Shown here piece after piece: positions 11,701 through 23,404 of a stretch of DNA of 64,000 nt. The stretch covers positions 13,221,721-13,285,720 of the forward strand of contig NW_025062479.1 of assembly GCF_000002995.4 (NCBI RefSeq), written 5' to 3'. Every line of letters starts with the position of its first letter. The stretch's first letter is position 1. The notes beneath the pieces were generated by a model. The model worked only from the letters and a program-made list of their open reading frames with translations, did not search any database and was not told the origin of the DNA. The stretch comes from Brugia malayi. Its lineage: Eukaryota; Nematoda; Chromadorea; Rhabditida; Onchocercidae. The translations under genes were made by a program, and so were the position numbers.

Positions 11701-14689
11701 TGTAAGATTTTTTTCAACAATTAATATTTGTTAATCGTTAGCTTAAAATAAAAAAAATACTGAAAAAAAAAAAAAAAAAAAAAAACATACTTGACTGATG
11801 TAATGGAACATGAAACATAAGAATCAGTAATTGGATTAATTTGTGCAGCGGAATTTTGTGGACAACCGAAATTTTTACCACAACAACGCGATATTGATTT
11901 ATCTGAGACGACAATATGACGTACGACGGTACACGTGAAACCTATAGGACATAAAATACCGTAAGATAATGAGCAACTACGAGGTTTTCCATTCGTTATC
12001 TGCAAACAATCCTCAATGAATTTTTCTTTTATCTTCATTTTTATCAGTAATGGATTTTTAATTTAGGAAGAATGAAACTAATACATTCTTATTTACCCTA
12101 AATTTTCCTTCGCGCTATCAATATACGTATAACAGATTTACGTATATTTGTTATATTAATTGGTTAATGAATAGAATTTAAAATTAAAAAAAAAAAAAAA
12201 ACATAGAAATAGAAAAAAATTTAGTAATCAAAAAAGGAAAAAGAAAGGAAGATCACTTAATAATAGTCCAGTTGATAGAAATCGTTAAATTCATACTTAG
12301 TTAAATAAAATTTCCTCATTCTATTAGGTATGGAAATTTCATTTACAGAATACATAACGCAAGTTCTGATATAAATAATAATCTTTAGTTACATTTAACA
12401 TATTTTAAAATATCTATCAAATATTCTGCCTTATCATATTATTACAGAATCATTTTAACTTAAATACTCTTTCAAAGTGACTGAAGAAAATTTGAAACAT
12501 TTAAATGATCCTTTACGCTATTACAAGAAAATTTTATCACTCCCAATTAAAACTCGATTAATCAACTACTCAAATAGTAATTAATTGGTACCTCAAAATA
12601 AGTCACTTGATTGTCTGGACAATAGTCTTCATCATTAGCTTCTATCATTTCACTTCCACCTTGACAACAATATGCAGCGCCTGTTTTTCCATATGGTTTA
12701 CAAACATATCCTAATTAATATTAGTCAAAATAAATATAAAAATACAAAAAAGATTTTATAAATGATACGATGAAAAATCGACTTATATCGTTTAATTTCT
12801 TATAAGCAACTTGAAAAAATGAAGTGATGAAAATGAAAATTTAAGATTGAATGAGTTTTTTATATTGAATGAGAGTGAATTTTGCTGTTATAAATTAGCA
12901 TACTAAATGAGAATAAAAGTGAATAAAATTGAATTACGAATGGAAATGAAAATGAACTAACCATCTGGACAACTAATAATTGATGGATTACAAATAACTG
13001 GAGAACTTAAACGAGTCATTGGTATGCCACCATCACAAAGATCATCTAAAAATATTCATCCAAATGCTGTTTGCATGCACCATAGTAATATTCCATAATA
13101 ACACTAATTAATAATAATACCAATAATAATAATAAATCTTTTTTTGCTTAACATAAATATTAACATTTCTCAACGTGAAACTAATCGATTGAATGTTGAT
13201 TTAGTTTTTTGATGTGATATTATTAGCTTTTCTTCCTTACTAACTCACAAATTATCTGTCTTCATTGATTTTCTCAAACATACCACAATAATAATGACCT
13301 TAATATGAATTCTAGAAGATGGCACTAATATTCTGTTTGAAAATTTCTACTTCATTATGCGTTAATATTCTATTTGAAAATTTCTACTTCATTGTAATTT
13401 AATTTAAGACATTTACATGTTTCTGTTATGTATTATGTCTGTTATGTACGTCATTTAACGTAGTATTTTTATTATCCTTTTTTAATTTATACATTAATAT
13501 TGTTTATTTTGAAAAAGTTTATTTTATTTTACCTTGCTTTATTTTATTTTATTTAGTTTCAATCTAGATTTTAATATCATCTTTAATTCTAATAACCTTA
13601 TGAATTATTTATCTAATTTATCATATAGTAATTTTTAAGATACTAATTTTGACTTTGAAAACAAAAAAATTAAATGTAATTTTATATACCGATGGAAATT
13701 CAAATGTAAAATGATGTGAAATGAAAGATTTGTTCAGAAATAATTATCAGAGTTGTATTATTTTTTACAGTTTTCTTTTTTACCAGGTGCTTGAAATTGA
13801 GGTAATAGTAATGGATCAATGTAATTTATTGGTTGTGCTTCATCTAAACATTCCAATAATGTTGCATTAAATCTTTTATCATTCGGACAATTGCGCTTCG
13901 AAAGTAGCCTGTAAAATAGATGAAAAGAATTTGCAAAGTTTAAAAGAATTACAATATCATATGAAGATATTATTATTCGTTATAATGTTGACATTTGAAG
14001 TTAATAATAGTACAAAATGGATAATTTCGATTGATCATTGTTATTTTTATTAATTATAAACAATTGAAAATTTTTCTTTCATTTCAAAAAAAAAAAAGTT
14101 TTAATTAAAAATCAATTAATTACCCATCAGCACTACAATGAAAGTATGATCTGTTATCAGAAGGATTTGCCTTCTTTGTATCTAATCCTGGTTTACAATC
14201 AAGTGTTGCCAAAAAGTCCGTCGATAATATTCTCAGCAAATAAACCTAAAATTATTTACAATAGTATACACCAACAAATTAATTGGTCATTTCTATATCC
14301 TTTTTTACTAGATGAATAAATTAAATTAGATAGTTAATTAACTACTTAATTAATTACTAGAAAAATGAAATTGTTAAAATAATACCATTTATTAGCAATT
14401 AATTAATAATTGACTTCTTAAGATTATTGAATAGATCTAAATTTTAGTAAAAAAAAAAAATAAAATATGAGAAATTCATCCTTGTTAGTATTAAAATAAC
14501 AAAATAATGAAATTTTTATAACCATTAAGAAATGAGAATATATTTTAACTAATAAATATTTCAATAAATTAAGAAAAAAAAAAAAAAAAAAAACAAAAGG
14601 AGTGAAAAAAAGAGACAAAAAGCATAAATAAAAATGACATAAATGATAATAATACTTACTGATAAAATGGTAAGATGAAATATCATCAT
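1813..14689 (-). CDS. Secreted multidomain protein: chitin-binding-like module, lustrin Cys-rich repeats, three Kunitz domains, EB/EGF-like C-terminus
   Basis: A long multi-exon gene. Exon 1 (14689-14660) encodes MMIFHLTILS and splices in phase 0 to about 14246, completing a signal peptide (VYLLRILSTDFLA). Next comes a Cys module ending HCSADG...KRNCPNDKRFN (14240-13800), similar to chitin-binding type-2 domains. Lustrin-type repeats (C-x-G, CP-x-GY-x-C, final CC) follow at about 13047-11125. Kunitz 1 is at 10640-10455, Kunitz 2 at 9490-9295, and Kunitz 3 is split over 8505-8390 and 8269-8215; single lustrin units separate them. More lustrin units run from about 8200 to 3870. EB/EGF-like Cys modules lie at 3472-3326 and 2795-2570, and an acidic, low-Cys tail at 2022-1813 ends in TGA. 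All three Kunitz domains keep six Cys. Likely extracellular or cuticle-associated, with possible protease inhibition; that role is inferred from the family. Exon joins were checked only at both ends and in Kunitz 3, so a split into two genes is not excluded. Confidence 0.75.
2081..2114. repeat. Perfect 21-bp palindrome with near-palindromic flanks
   Basis: The core at 2087-2107 has arms TGCAGTCAAA and TTTGACTGCA around one central T. AT-rich flanks extend the symmetry imperfectly. It lies in the last intron of the Kunitz/lustrin gene. Confidence 0.7.
2143..2562. repeat. Tandem duplication, about 210-bp unit, two copies
   Basis: Copy 1 is about 2143-2352 and copy 2 about 2353-2562. Matching landmarks sit 208-212 bp apart: ATTATTGTTA near 2182 and 2392, GAAATTTCAAATTATT near 2281 and 2493, and GGAATxAATTATGAA near 2323 and 2533. 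The copies have diverged by substitutions and small indels. Copy 2 runs into the donor end of the penultimate exon of the Kunitz/lustrin gene. Confidence 0.8.
3642..3682. repeat. Poly-A tract, 41 nt
   Basis: Uninterrupted A-run inside an intron of the Kunitz/lustrin gene, reading as poly-T on the coding strand. Length in the real genome may differ because of homopolymer sequencing or assembly error. Confidence 0.9.
7894..7918. repeat. Poly-A tract, 25 nt
   Basis: Intronic homopolymer in the Kunitz/lustrin gene. Confidence 0.9.
8724..8753. repeat. Poly-T tract, 30 nt
   Basis: Intronic homopolymer in the Kunitz/lustrin gene. It reads as poly-A on the coding strand, the opposite orientation to the tracts at 3642 and 7894. 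Confidence 0.9.
13327..13396. repeat. Tandem 36-bp repeat, two copies
   Basis: The unit contains TTTGAAAATTTCTACTTCAT and starts at 13327 and again at 13363. Differences are few (CTG/CTA near the start, and divergence at the end of copy 2). It lies in an intron of the Kunitz/lustrin gene. Confidence 0.75.
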
Positions 14690-17600
14690 AATAAATGTTC
14701 TATTATAGCAATTACTGATAGGTAAATGAATATGTAAGCATAGATACACAGCCGACTTTTACTAAGAAACAATAATAATATATAATTAGACTGGACTGCA
14801 CTGACCGATACAATACAAAATTTTAATATTATTTACATTTGTGTGCATACGATGTAACTAACTCTCTTCACTTTTGCTATTTGTTAATTCAAACTAGTCT
14901 TTATTTAAATTACCAATACGATTCAATTCTTGTTTTCAGACGCTTTTTAAGTTATCTTATATACACATACATATATACAGACATACACATAGATATATTG
15001 AAAAGCACCGATCCGATTAGTAGTTAAGTTGATTGGTTGATTAATCATTGGCGACATCCATTGCGATAAATATTACCCATTACTATTACCACTACTAGCT
15101 ACTACCTGTCTGTTACTTGTATCGGATCAGATATCTATTGAAATAATTGCACGAAAAGGATAGTTGAGAATTTTGAAAAAAAGAAAAACTGAAATGGTTC
15201 ATTAAACATTTTATTTATCTATTTTTTTTATTTTTTTAATGATTAAACTTTTATTTATAAAATAATCCATTCTATTTCATTTTTGTTTTACTGTTTTTTT
15301 TTTTTTGGTGTTTTGAAAATATTTAATGAAATATCTGTTAAATCTATCATTATTTTATTTTAACATTTACACATAATGGAATAAAAAAGCAAAAGAGTAG
15401 CAAATTTAAATATGTTTTTGAAAAAAGAAGTGAATCATCAATTAATTGGAGCATTGCATTGCTTGAGTTTATAAAAATAGTTGCTTTACATGGGATAATA
15501 AAATATTATTATGGGGTTGTTTATGGAGTAATTTTTTTTAGCTTAGCAAAATTTTAAAATTTGAAATTTAATATATTGTAAAATGAAAACATAAACTAAT
15601 ATTAAATTAGTATGTCTAAATCTTTTCCCATAGTGCGTAATGGATAATTAAAATGCTAATTGAATATGATGAATTGTTTATATAGTGGAATAAACAAACA
15701 AACTTTTATTTCTTTCTGCTTCTCATTTTTTCTTGAAAAATTTTCTCAATTTGATTCATTTAATTTAGATAATTTATTGCTATTTTCAATCTACTGCTTT
15801 TGATGTCCTTACAAATCAAAACTAAAAAATAGAGAGCATTAAAAGTTATTGTTATTATTGAATTTTCAAAAAATTTCTCAAATTATTTTAATTGAATAAG
15901 CGACTGATAACATATGCTAACATTCACAAAGGTTAAGTAAAAAAAAAAGTTAAGAAAAAAAATCATACAAAGCAGTAATATTAATATTAATTGATTAATT
16001 AATTTATTCATTCAGTCAATCAATATGATAAAATTTCCTGTTATATAGGAATTATAATATAATATAATGACAAATATTTATTAAGATTAATGATCGATTG
16101 AAACCTGTTACTTATTATTACATCAGTGTGTTTTTTTGTATTATTCGATAATTGATAAATTAATTTTATATTGTTTGATAAATTTATCAAAAAATCGCAA
16201 TCTGATAGTAATTAATTCAAATAATTGTGTGGTAAATCATGTTTAATAATTTATTTAGCTAATTCATTCAATCAATACGACAAATTTTCTTTATAATATA
16301 TAAAGATTATTCCTCCTTTTTCCCCTTTTTTTTTATTTTTTAAATTTTGATAATCAAAAACTGTCACTTTTTCTTAACATGAATTTTTTTTTTAATTTTC
16401 GTTTTAATTCAGTGCTTTTTTTTTTTTGAGAAAATGCTACATTTCTGTTGATAAGCACAATTTTATGTAGTTATTCATAAATTTCTTTTAACTTAAATCG
16501 GAAAGAATTATGCTGGAAAAAAATGAAACTTACTAACTATTCAACACGCAAACATACATTTGTTGTAGTTAATAACATCTTTTGCTTTAAATAAATAGAC
16601 GGAGAGAGAGAAAGACAAAAAACACAATTTGAGGTTTGCAAGATATTTAAATGTTAGATTATTCAAATAATTTTTGGAATTTATTTCGAACTAAAACAGT
16701 TGAAGGCTTGAAAAAAATCAGCAAAGAAATGTATTTTTTTGTATTTCTCTAGTCAATATACTTGTATCAAAAATAATTTTTAATCAATTGATATTTAAAT
16801 CTTTTTTTTTTTTATTTCATTTTTTTATTATCTGGAACCACTACAGTGAGAGATTACAACAGTGTAAATGACATTCATCATAAAATCTTCAAATAATTTT
16901 ACACTAGTGAATTTTCATTTATCATATGGATTGTTTCAAACCAAAAAAGTTGAAAGAAATATATTTTCGAGGAAAAAGTAATGTATTTTTTTTGTATTCC
17001 TCTAATCAATACAGGTGAATCATAAAACCAGATTTGCCACATTATTTTGTCACATTTCCACTTCTCTATTTTGCTTTTTCTTTCTTATGTCTATGAAGAT
17101 TTTCGATATAATATATAAATTTATATTTTCTTTTTGATTTACTTTTTTCTTATTTTATCATCTTGTAGATTGTATGGACATAAAAATTACTAACGGCTAG
17201 TTTCATATATTTGCACGATATTTTTATTTAAATCCTTCTATGTTTTTGTTCTCAATCTTATTCATTGCCTATAATATTCGTTTAAAATATCATTGCTTAA
17301 ATAAAAGTTTCTGTTCTATAAAATAGCATTCAAACGCAAATAAGAAAATTAAAACAACTAAAATGAAAAAACTTCAATTTTTACCATTACATATATTTCA
17401 AATAATATACCGATTAAATTAAGGGGTAAAAAATGTGCTTGGAAGAATATGGAAAATAGTATATCATCATTTCTTGTTATGTGATTCCTTATGTGAATAT
17501 ATAGATGACTTTAATAAGTATTATTTAAAGCACTATACAATTACCTGTATTTTCAAACTTATTTACGCTTCTGAACTTCACTTATTATCTCTGGGATTTA

Positions 17601-18321
17601 TCAATCGTTACTAATCAGTACTGCGCCATTTATGTGTATTTTTGTTTAGTAAGTTTAGGACTAACAATGATAACAAATGCATTGTTGAAACACTATGCAT
17701 TAAATAATATCAATTTATTTCCTACAATTCTTCGAAAAAAAGGATAAAAGTGAAATGAGCAAAAGCGAAAGCTCTAAAAATGTGTCACATAAATATTCAA
17801 CTGTTGCAAACTTGTTCACCTTTATCATCGTTTCATGTGAGTGAATAAAATTGTCATGATTAATATCAAACTTATAATCTCCTAAGCATATAATACTTTC
17901 ACAACAGTATTAGCCATTGAAACTATAGTACAAAATCAATAATTCACATTAGTCAGTGATTGTCAGGAGATCGATAAAACAATACAGCAGCCAATAAACT
18001 AAATACTTTCTATCAATGAAGAAAAAAACAAAAAAAACAAAAACTCATCTTTAATTATTCATGATAAACAAATTAGTCGGAAACAGAAAATGAATCACAT
18101 TTTCTAGCTAATCCATTGTAAATTCCAGAAAATTTAAGATCCTTAAATACAAGAATCTATCTTAGTTACATGAAAAATTCAGTTAGTATAAAAAAAAGAG
18201 AAAGAAATAGATGAAGTATTTATATTGAGGAGAGAATAAAATATAACTACGAAAACAACCCGTTACAAAACTCTATGCATTAATTCACTATCTTCAAATA
18301 TCTACATCTTAAAAATGAAAT
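14690..18321. other. Intergenic region of about 3.6 kb, upstream of the Kunitz/lustrin gene
   Basis: Very AT-rich with many short A/T runs and no exon-like segment I can support on either strand. It should contain the Kunitz/lustrin promoter at the left and the 3' UTR of the FAM102 gene at the right. Short open frames around 14424-15027 are low-complexity hydrophobic or AT-driven translations. No RNA gene or transposon was recognised. Confidence 0.55.
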
Positions 18322-20400
18322 TCAACCGTTAGATAAGGGTGAGCCTACATCCGATGATATATGAACACGTTCAAATGAATCTGTGGGCAACATATTTGCA
18401 CCAACAACTGCTTCACCATTTCTTGATACAAAAAGTGCTAATCCTGAAATGCAAGTTTAAAGAAGAAATTTTCGTATAATCTATAAGATTTTAAATAAGT
18501 CATATAACTTTCGGTTAAAAAAAAAAAGTCATTCAAACTGAACTAATATTTCATTCCTTACAGTATGCAATTAATTTTAATCAATATAAACGGAACTAAA
18601 AGTACCTCTATCAGCGGATCGATCTTCAAATCCATTATCACTGATAACTGTTTCTTGTAACATACGATCAATCAAATCCTCCGCATCTACACGTGTAGCG
18701 CGTATCCTTGTAGCTGTTTCATTCGCACATTCAGTATTTTTAGCCATCTGAGATCTGCAGCAGAGTTCTTTAGCCAAACAGAAATTCGTTGAATACTGGA
18801 CAAAATGTTAACAAACGCTTTGTTTTTCTATAAAATTACTCGTTCTTCTACTCTTTAATTTAATGCATATTTCCGCCTTACCTGTCTTGACTTAACCTCC
18901 TAGACTGTGCCAGAGCTGTATTAATATATCGCCGTACTACATCGGATTTCTTCAGGCTACTGCTCTTGAATGAATTTTCTGCTGCATAATGATCAAGGCA
19001 AATACCAGTAGATGTTGCTGAGATTGCAAAGGAACTGTCATCTGCAATTTAAATCTTTTCTTTGAACTAAGACTCGACTTCAATTATTCGACCAATAAAG
19101 TAGTTAATAAGTGCATGATTTGATAGTGTGTTGATAAGCAGCGTATTGATATCATCACATATTGTCATCTTAACATTGCAATCATGTCAACAACAAACAA
19201 TTCTTAAGTGGATATGATCAACATAAAAAATGAATACCATGACACTGGGATATATCTTCTACGGATGATGAATCAGCAGAATCGGTATCTCCCTGTTTTC
19301 TCTGTGAAAGATAGTCATCGTTTGGTGGCGCCTTCCTATTCATTGGATTCAATATTAGCTCCTCTGATAACGATTCGATTCGTGGTCTGCAAGTCAAAAA
19401 GCATAAATGAAAAATAAAATAATAATTTATGCCTAAAGCTTTATGCACATATGGTTCTTCCTTTTTTTTCAAACATAATATATACACTAAGTGGTTTTTT
19501 TCTTAAACTTCAAATCCACAATTTCGTCGTTATTTATAGATGCCAATAACAAATTGTTTCAGTAGTAATTCTTAAACTTACACTTTAAAAATTGGGTCCG
19601 CACTTTGGTGACTCATTGTAACTTTAATCAAAATCCTGGAATTATCCTGGCGTTGATTTACTCCATAAGCATCTAACAGATATGAACGAGCAATCCCTTC
19701 AACACCCGATGCAGCAAATTGCGCCAAGTTGATGTCGACGAAGCCAAGTTTCGAATAAGATTTCCCACCCTTTTGCTCCTAAAACAAACAGTAATGCAGG
19801 AATATTGTCGTGTTACAATATTTGTAGTTAAAAATCGTAACACTATCAACATGCTCACAAATAAATGCTGGGTTGATACAAAACAATATGCTAAGCAAAA
19901 AATGACTTAACATTTAGTGTCATGAGTTTTTGTTAGAAAGCAAAATGGCTAAGACGGCCATAAATTACGTTTATATTTCAATCATCCTTAGCCTAGCTTA
20001 CAAGTACTGCAATTTTTTTTTTCAAATAATGAATGATTCAATTTGTCACTCATTACCTAAGACAAAACTTACTTTACGAAGCGAAATTCTGCATGCACAT
20101 CTTTCAAGGACACCCGTCAAAGGATCCGGTGCAATTCGACATGAGAAATTGAAGTGACTATTCCAATTAGCTGAATGATTGAAAACTTGAACACGTTCCG
20201 TTACACCTTCAAATGCACCACCATTCAACAAGCGGACCTGTAAAATCAATATAAATTATTACTGCAATGTCATAAAATCATAAATGTTTAAATGCGCTAA
20301 CCTTAGCAAAAAGGACAGCATTAACCAGTGGTACATCACTTAAATGTAGAAGTTCCAAATCAACATGAAATTTATAACCACGTCGTTTCAGGAAGGCCAT
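18322..20400 (-). CDS. sym-3: FAM102/EEIG1-family NT-C2 domain protein (sym-3-like)
   Basis: Exon 1 (20400-20302) encodes MAFLKRRGYKFHVDLELLHL. Exon 2 (20237-20073) gives VRLLNGGAFEGV..., and exon 3 (19778-19582) gives KLGFVDINLAQFAASG and ARSYLLDAYG. Together they form the N-terminal C2 (NT-C2) domain typical of FAM102A/B and C. elegans SYM-3. Splice phases at exons 1-5 agree (0, 0, 2, 1). Later exons at about 19386-19240, 19039-18893, 18779-18604 and 18444-18322 are Ser-rich and hydrophilic, with the family-like segment KSDVVRRYINTALAQSRR, ending at TGA 18322-18324. Family knowledge places these proteins in membrane trafficking or ER-plasma membrane contacts; the exact role here is inferred. 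A TTTATTTAG acceptor lies 8 nt upstream of the ATG, supporting this start and suggesting spliced-leader addition. The family assignment is firm; the symbol is by similarity recalled, not searched. Confidence 0.85.
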
Positions 20401-20407
20401 TTTACCA

Positions 20408-20409
20408 CT
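20408..20409 (-). other. Probable trans-splice acceptor for the FAM102/sym-3-like gene
   Basis: On the minus strand TTTATTTAG is followed by TGGTAAA and then the start codon. An acceptor this close to the ATG without an obvious upstream exon fits nematode SL addition. Confidence 0.5.
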
Positions 20410-23404
20410 AAATAAATAGCATTTAGTATTACCACAAGACTGGATTAGTCATTCAAGTCGAAATATAACTGAAATGATTATAAGATTATTTCACATCACA
20501 ACCTTTCAATGATGAGCATCAAATCTTGTGGATTATATTTAGGGAAAATTTTGGCAAATCGAACAGTTTATCACTACCTACTACTGTTCTACATATGCGT
20601 CACATAAGATTATCATTGATTTTGTCATACCTCGTAGAATAAATATGCGAAAAACACAGATATGACAATGGAAATGGCGTTAAACATGATTTAACATGTC
20701 TAACTTATTATAGAAATACTTCAGTAAAGTTAACTACGTGATATACGAAAAAAAGAGAACTTTTAAACAATATGATAATTCATGCTACATCATTTTGTCA
20801 TGATATACCATTTTAATACTACCAATTGAAAGATTCCATTATTGTGAAATGATCAATAATCGCAGAATGTAAACAGTGTTAACTTTACTGAATTCCACGT
20901 GAATATATGCTACCTATTATGACTAAGCGATGTAATCTTAATCAAACAATGCAAGTAAAACAATAAAAAAATCATATATATATATATAATAAAATTACTT
21001 CAATGAATGAAATGTAAAAATTAAGGTAAACTACATAAAAATTACATGCTGCATACATTTCTATGATACCTTGTCTATAGAATAATTAAACAAATAACCC
21101 AAATCAATTTATTCCAAACAATATATTCTTAAAGCTAACATATAGTTACAAGTAAAGTTAAATCATTCTTATCATCAAATTGTTAGACAGACCATATCAA
21201 GTTCGAATTATAAAATTATGCTGAAACGAAATGTTAGATAACGTCAAACAAAAAAAGAAAAAAAAAAAAAATCACACAACTACCTAGAAGTGCACGCTAT
21301 AAGAGAAAAAAAAGAAAGAAAATCCTCTATCCAACTCAAAAAAAAAACCTCGTCAAAATCTTTATTGCCGGCAAATGGCCGACTGCGAAATACCGGCCTT
21401 ACTTTTCATTCATAATTTGGTAAATCTCGGGAAAGGGTTTTATCTGTTTATACACGTTTCTATGTCATCGAAATGATAGAACAGTTATGCTCTACTATAT
21501 ATGCAGAAAATAAAAAGCTAATATTACGTAGCATTATAGTCTGAAAAAGTAAAAGTGACTTGATATGAAATTGTCCTTATTGTCTACCTTAAATTAAATA
21601 ATACTCTCGAATTAATTGGTATTTTCTGTTTAGGAATATATCATATAATTAAATATAAGCATAGGATGATTTTGACTGAGAATTAAAAAACAAAATTAGA
21701 ATATCAATCATACATTCTTCTTCATCATTGAATAACTTTACTAATTATGCATTGCCTAATTAATAGATTAAACTAGGAGTAGATAGATGTATTAAAAGGA
21801 TATATGGAAATATTATTATTAAAATGAAACGACAGCAGTTGTTGTCCATGGTTACGCGTTCGAGAATTAATACTGAATTTATGCTTCTCATAAATAAAAG
21901 GATTATTTGACAAGAAAATAAGCAGTAATAATTACTTGGAAGCATAATATTTAATGAATTATTAAACGATCAATCATCTCTAAGCTATTACCTGATCCTA
22001 TTGAAATTTTCACATATTGTTTTGTAATTTCAAAAGTGCAAGATTGGAACAATTAGACGAAATTTTTATCTTATACATAGTTGATATTGCGTGTAATTGA
22101 TGACATATTTGATTCATCTCGTAAATAGGTTAATAGAGCAAATCATTAAATTATTGAAATACTATTGCAAGTAGTATGAAAATTTTCGGGAATTATTAGT
22201 AGACACCATATAATTTAATAGCTATATCTTCTTAATTCTTCATTCTTTATCATCCCAGTTTACCTCTCATCGTCTTCAATGTAGATATCTCTAATTATTC
22301 CCAACTTTTTCCATTTATAACTAATCCTTTCTTTTACTCTGAAATGAAGGAAATTAGATTATTAAATAATATATTTCATAAAAATTTATTTCATATAACA
22401 CATATCAACCAATAAACAAATATAAATGATAAGTGTTGTGCGATACGTTCTTTTAAAAGCACAAAATAAAATATAAACCAAGCTAGAAAAACATGAAAAA
22501 CGAAACGATCATGTTAGTTTTGCCGTTGTACTTTACTTTCTCTTAAGTACACCATCGATTAGATCGATCACTATTACAGCGTTATGTATGCACATGTCGT
22601 TAGCATATCTAGGATGTATCTATGTATTTTTGTTTGTTTATCAAATATGTACCTATGTCAGTTATATTTTTAGTGCTTATACCTAGACGGTACACAGTAT
22701 GAAAAAGCACTTTCACTCTTTAGGTTCCTTTTTTCTTTTTGATAGGGAGTTGGAGATGAAGAAAGAATAGTTATTAAAATACCGGTCCAATGCAAAAGAA
22801 TGAAGGAGAATTTCACTGATGCAATGGAATGGGTAGATGAATAATGCAAAAGCCTGTAATGAAAATGAGTTATTAACAACAGTTATTCCTTTTTTCTGTT
22901 TGAAAATATTCCAACCTATATTAAGAATTGATTTATAACAAAAAAACGTAATATGACTTTAGACAAATTTCATTGCTCATCGAGAAATGATCCGACAGAC
23001 CAAGGACGCGTAAATGATGTAACCAATCAATCAACCAATATGTTATCTAACATAATAATACAAATTTTCATTTGGTTGTCTTCTGTAAACATCAGTCAAT
23101 ATCTGAATCACTTACTGAACAACACAAAGAAAGAAACAGCGTTCAAGTCAGAAGTGCACATATTCCTTCTCACAGGGTCCAGGAATAACAACATACGTTG
23201 AGATAGTTCACGAGAACGAACAAACGAGACTAAATACAAGTAAGATCATGCGTTATTGACAACTGTCACCGGCGTTCTTACAAAGCAGACTCTTCGGGAA
23301 ATGCTCATAACATATAATATAGTTAAATAATTAAACAATCTATGAAGATTACAGAGAATGGAACACACACAAAAATATGCAGTGTTCAATAAATTTTACT
23401 GCTT
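20410..23404. other. Intergenic region of about 3 kb, no supported gene
   Basis: This lies upstream of the FAM102/sym-3-like gene and downstream of WBP4, both on the minus strand. Short open frames (for example 22670-22879 and 22953-23201) have no domain signature and no splice context. A GC-rich patch at about 21367-21403 stands out from the AT-rich surroundings. The region probably carries the FAM102 promoter and WBP4 3' UTR. Confidence 0.5.

Noticed and set aside
19208..20157. Plus-strand frames overlapping the FAM102/sym-3-like gene
   Set aside because: Antisense shadows of the exons; the minus-strand frames carry the NT-C2 domain and consistent splice phases.
21203..21215. TTCGAA-type words that could belong to a tRNA T-loop
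   Set aside because: No matching acceptor stem, A-box or cloverleaf around any occurrence that I inspected.
22953..23201. 82-codon plus-strand frame upstream of WBP4's 3' end
   Set aside because: Polar, low-information composition, no domain, no splice or leader signal; expected by chance.
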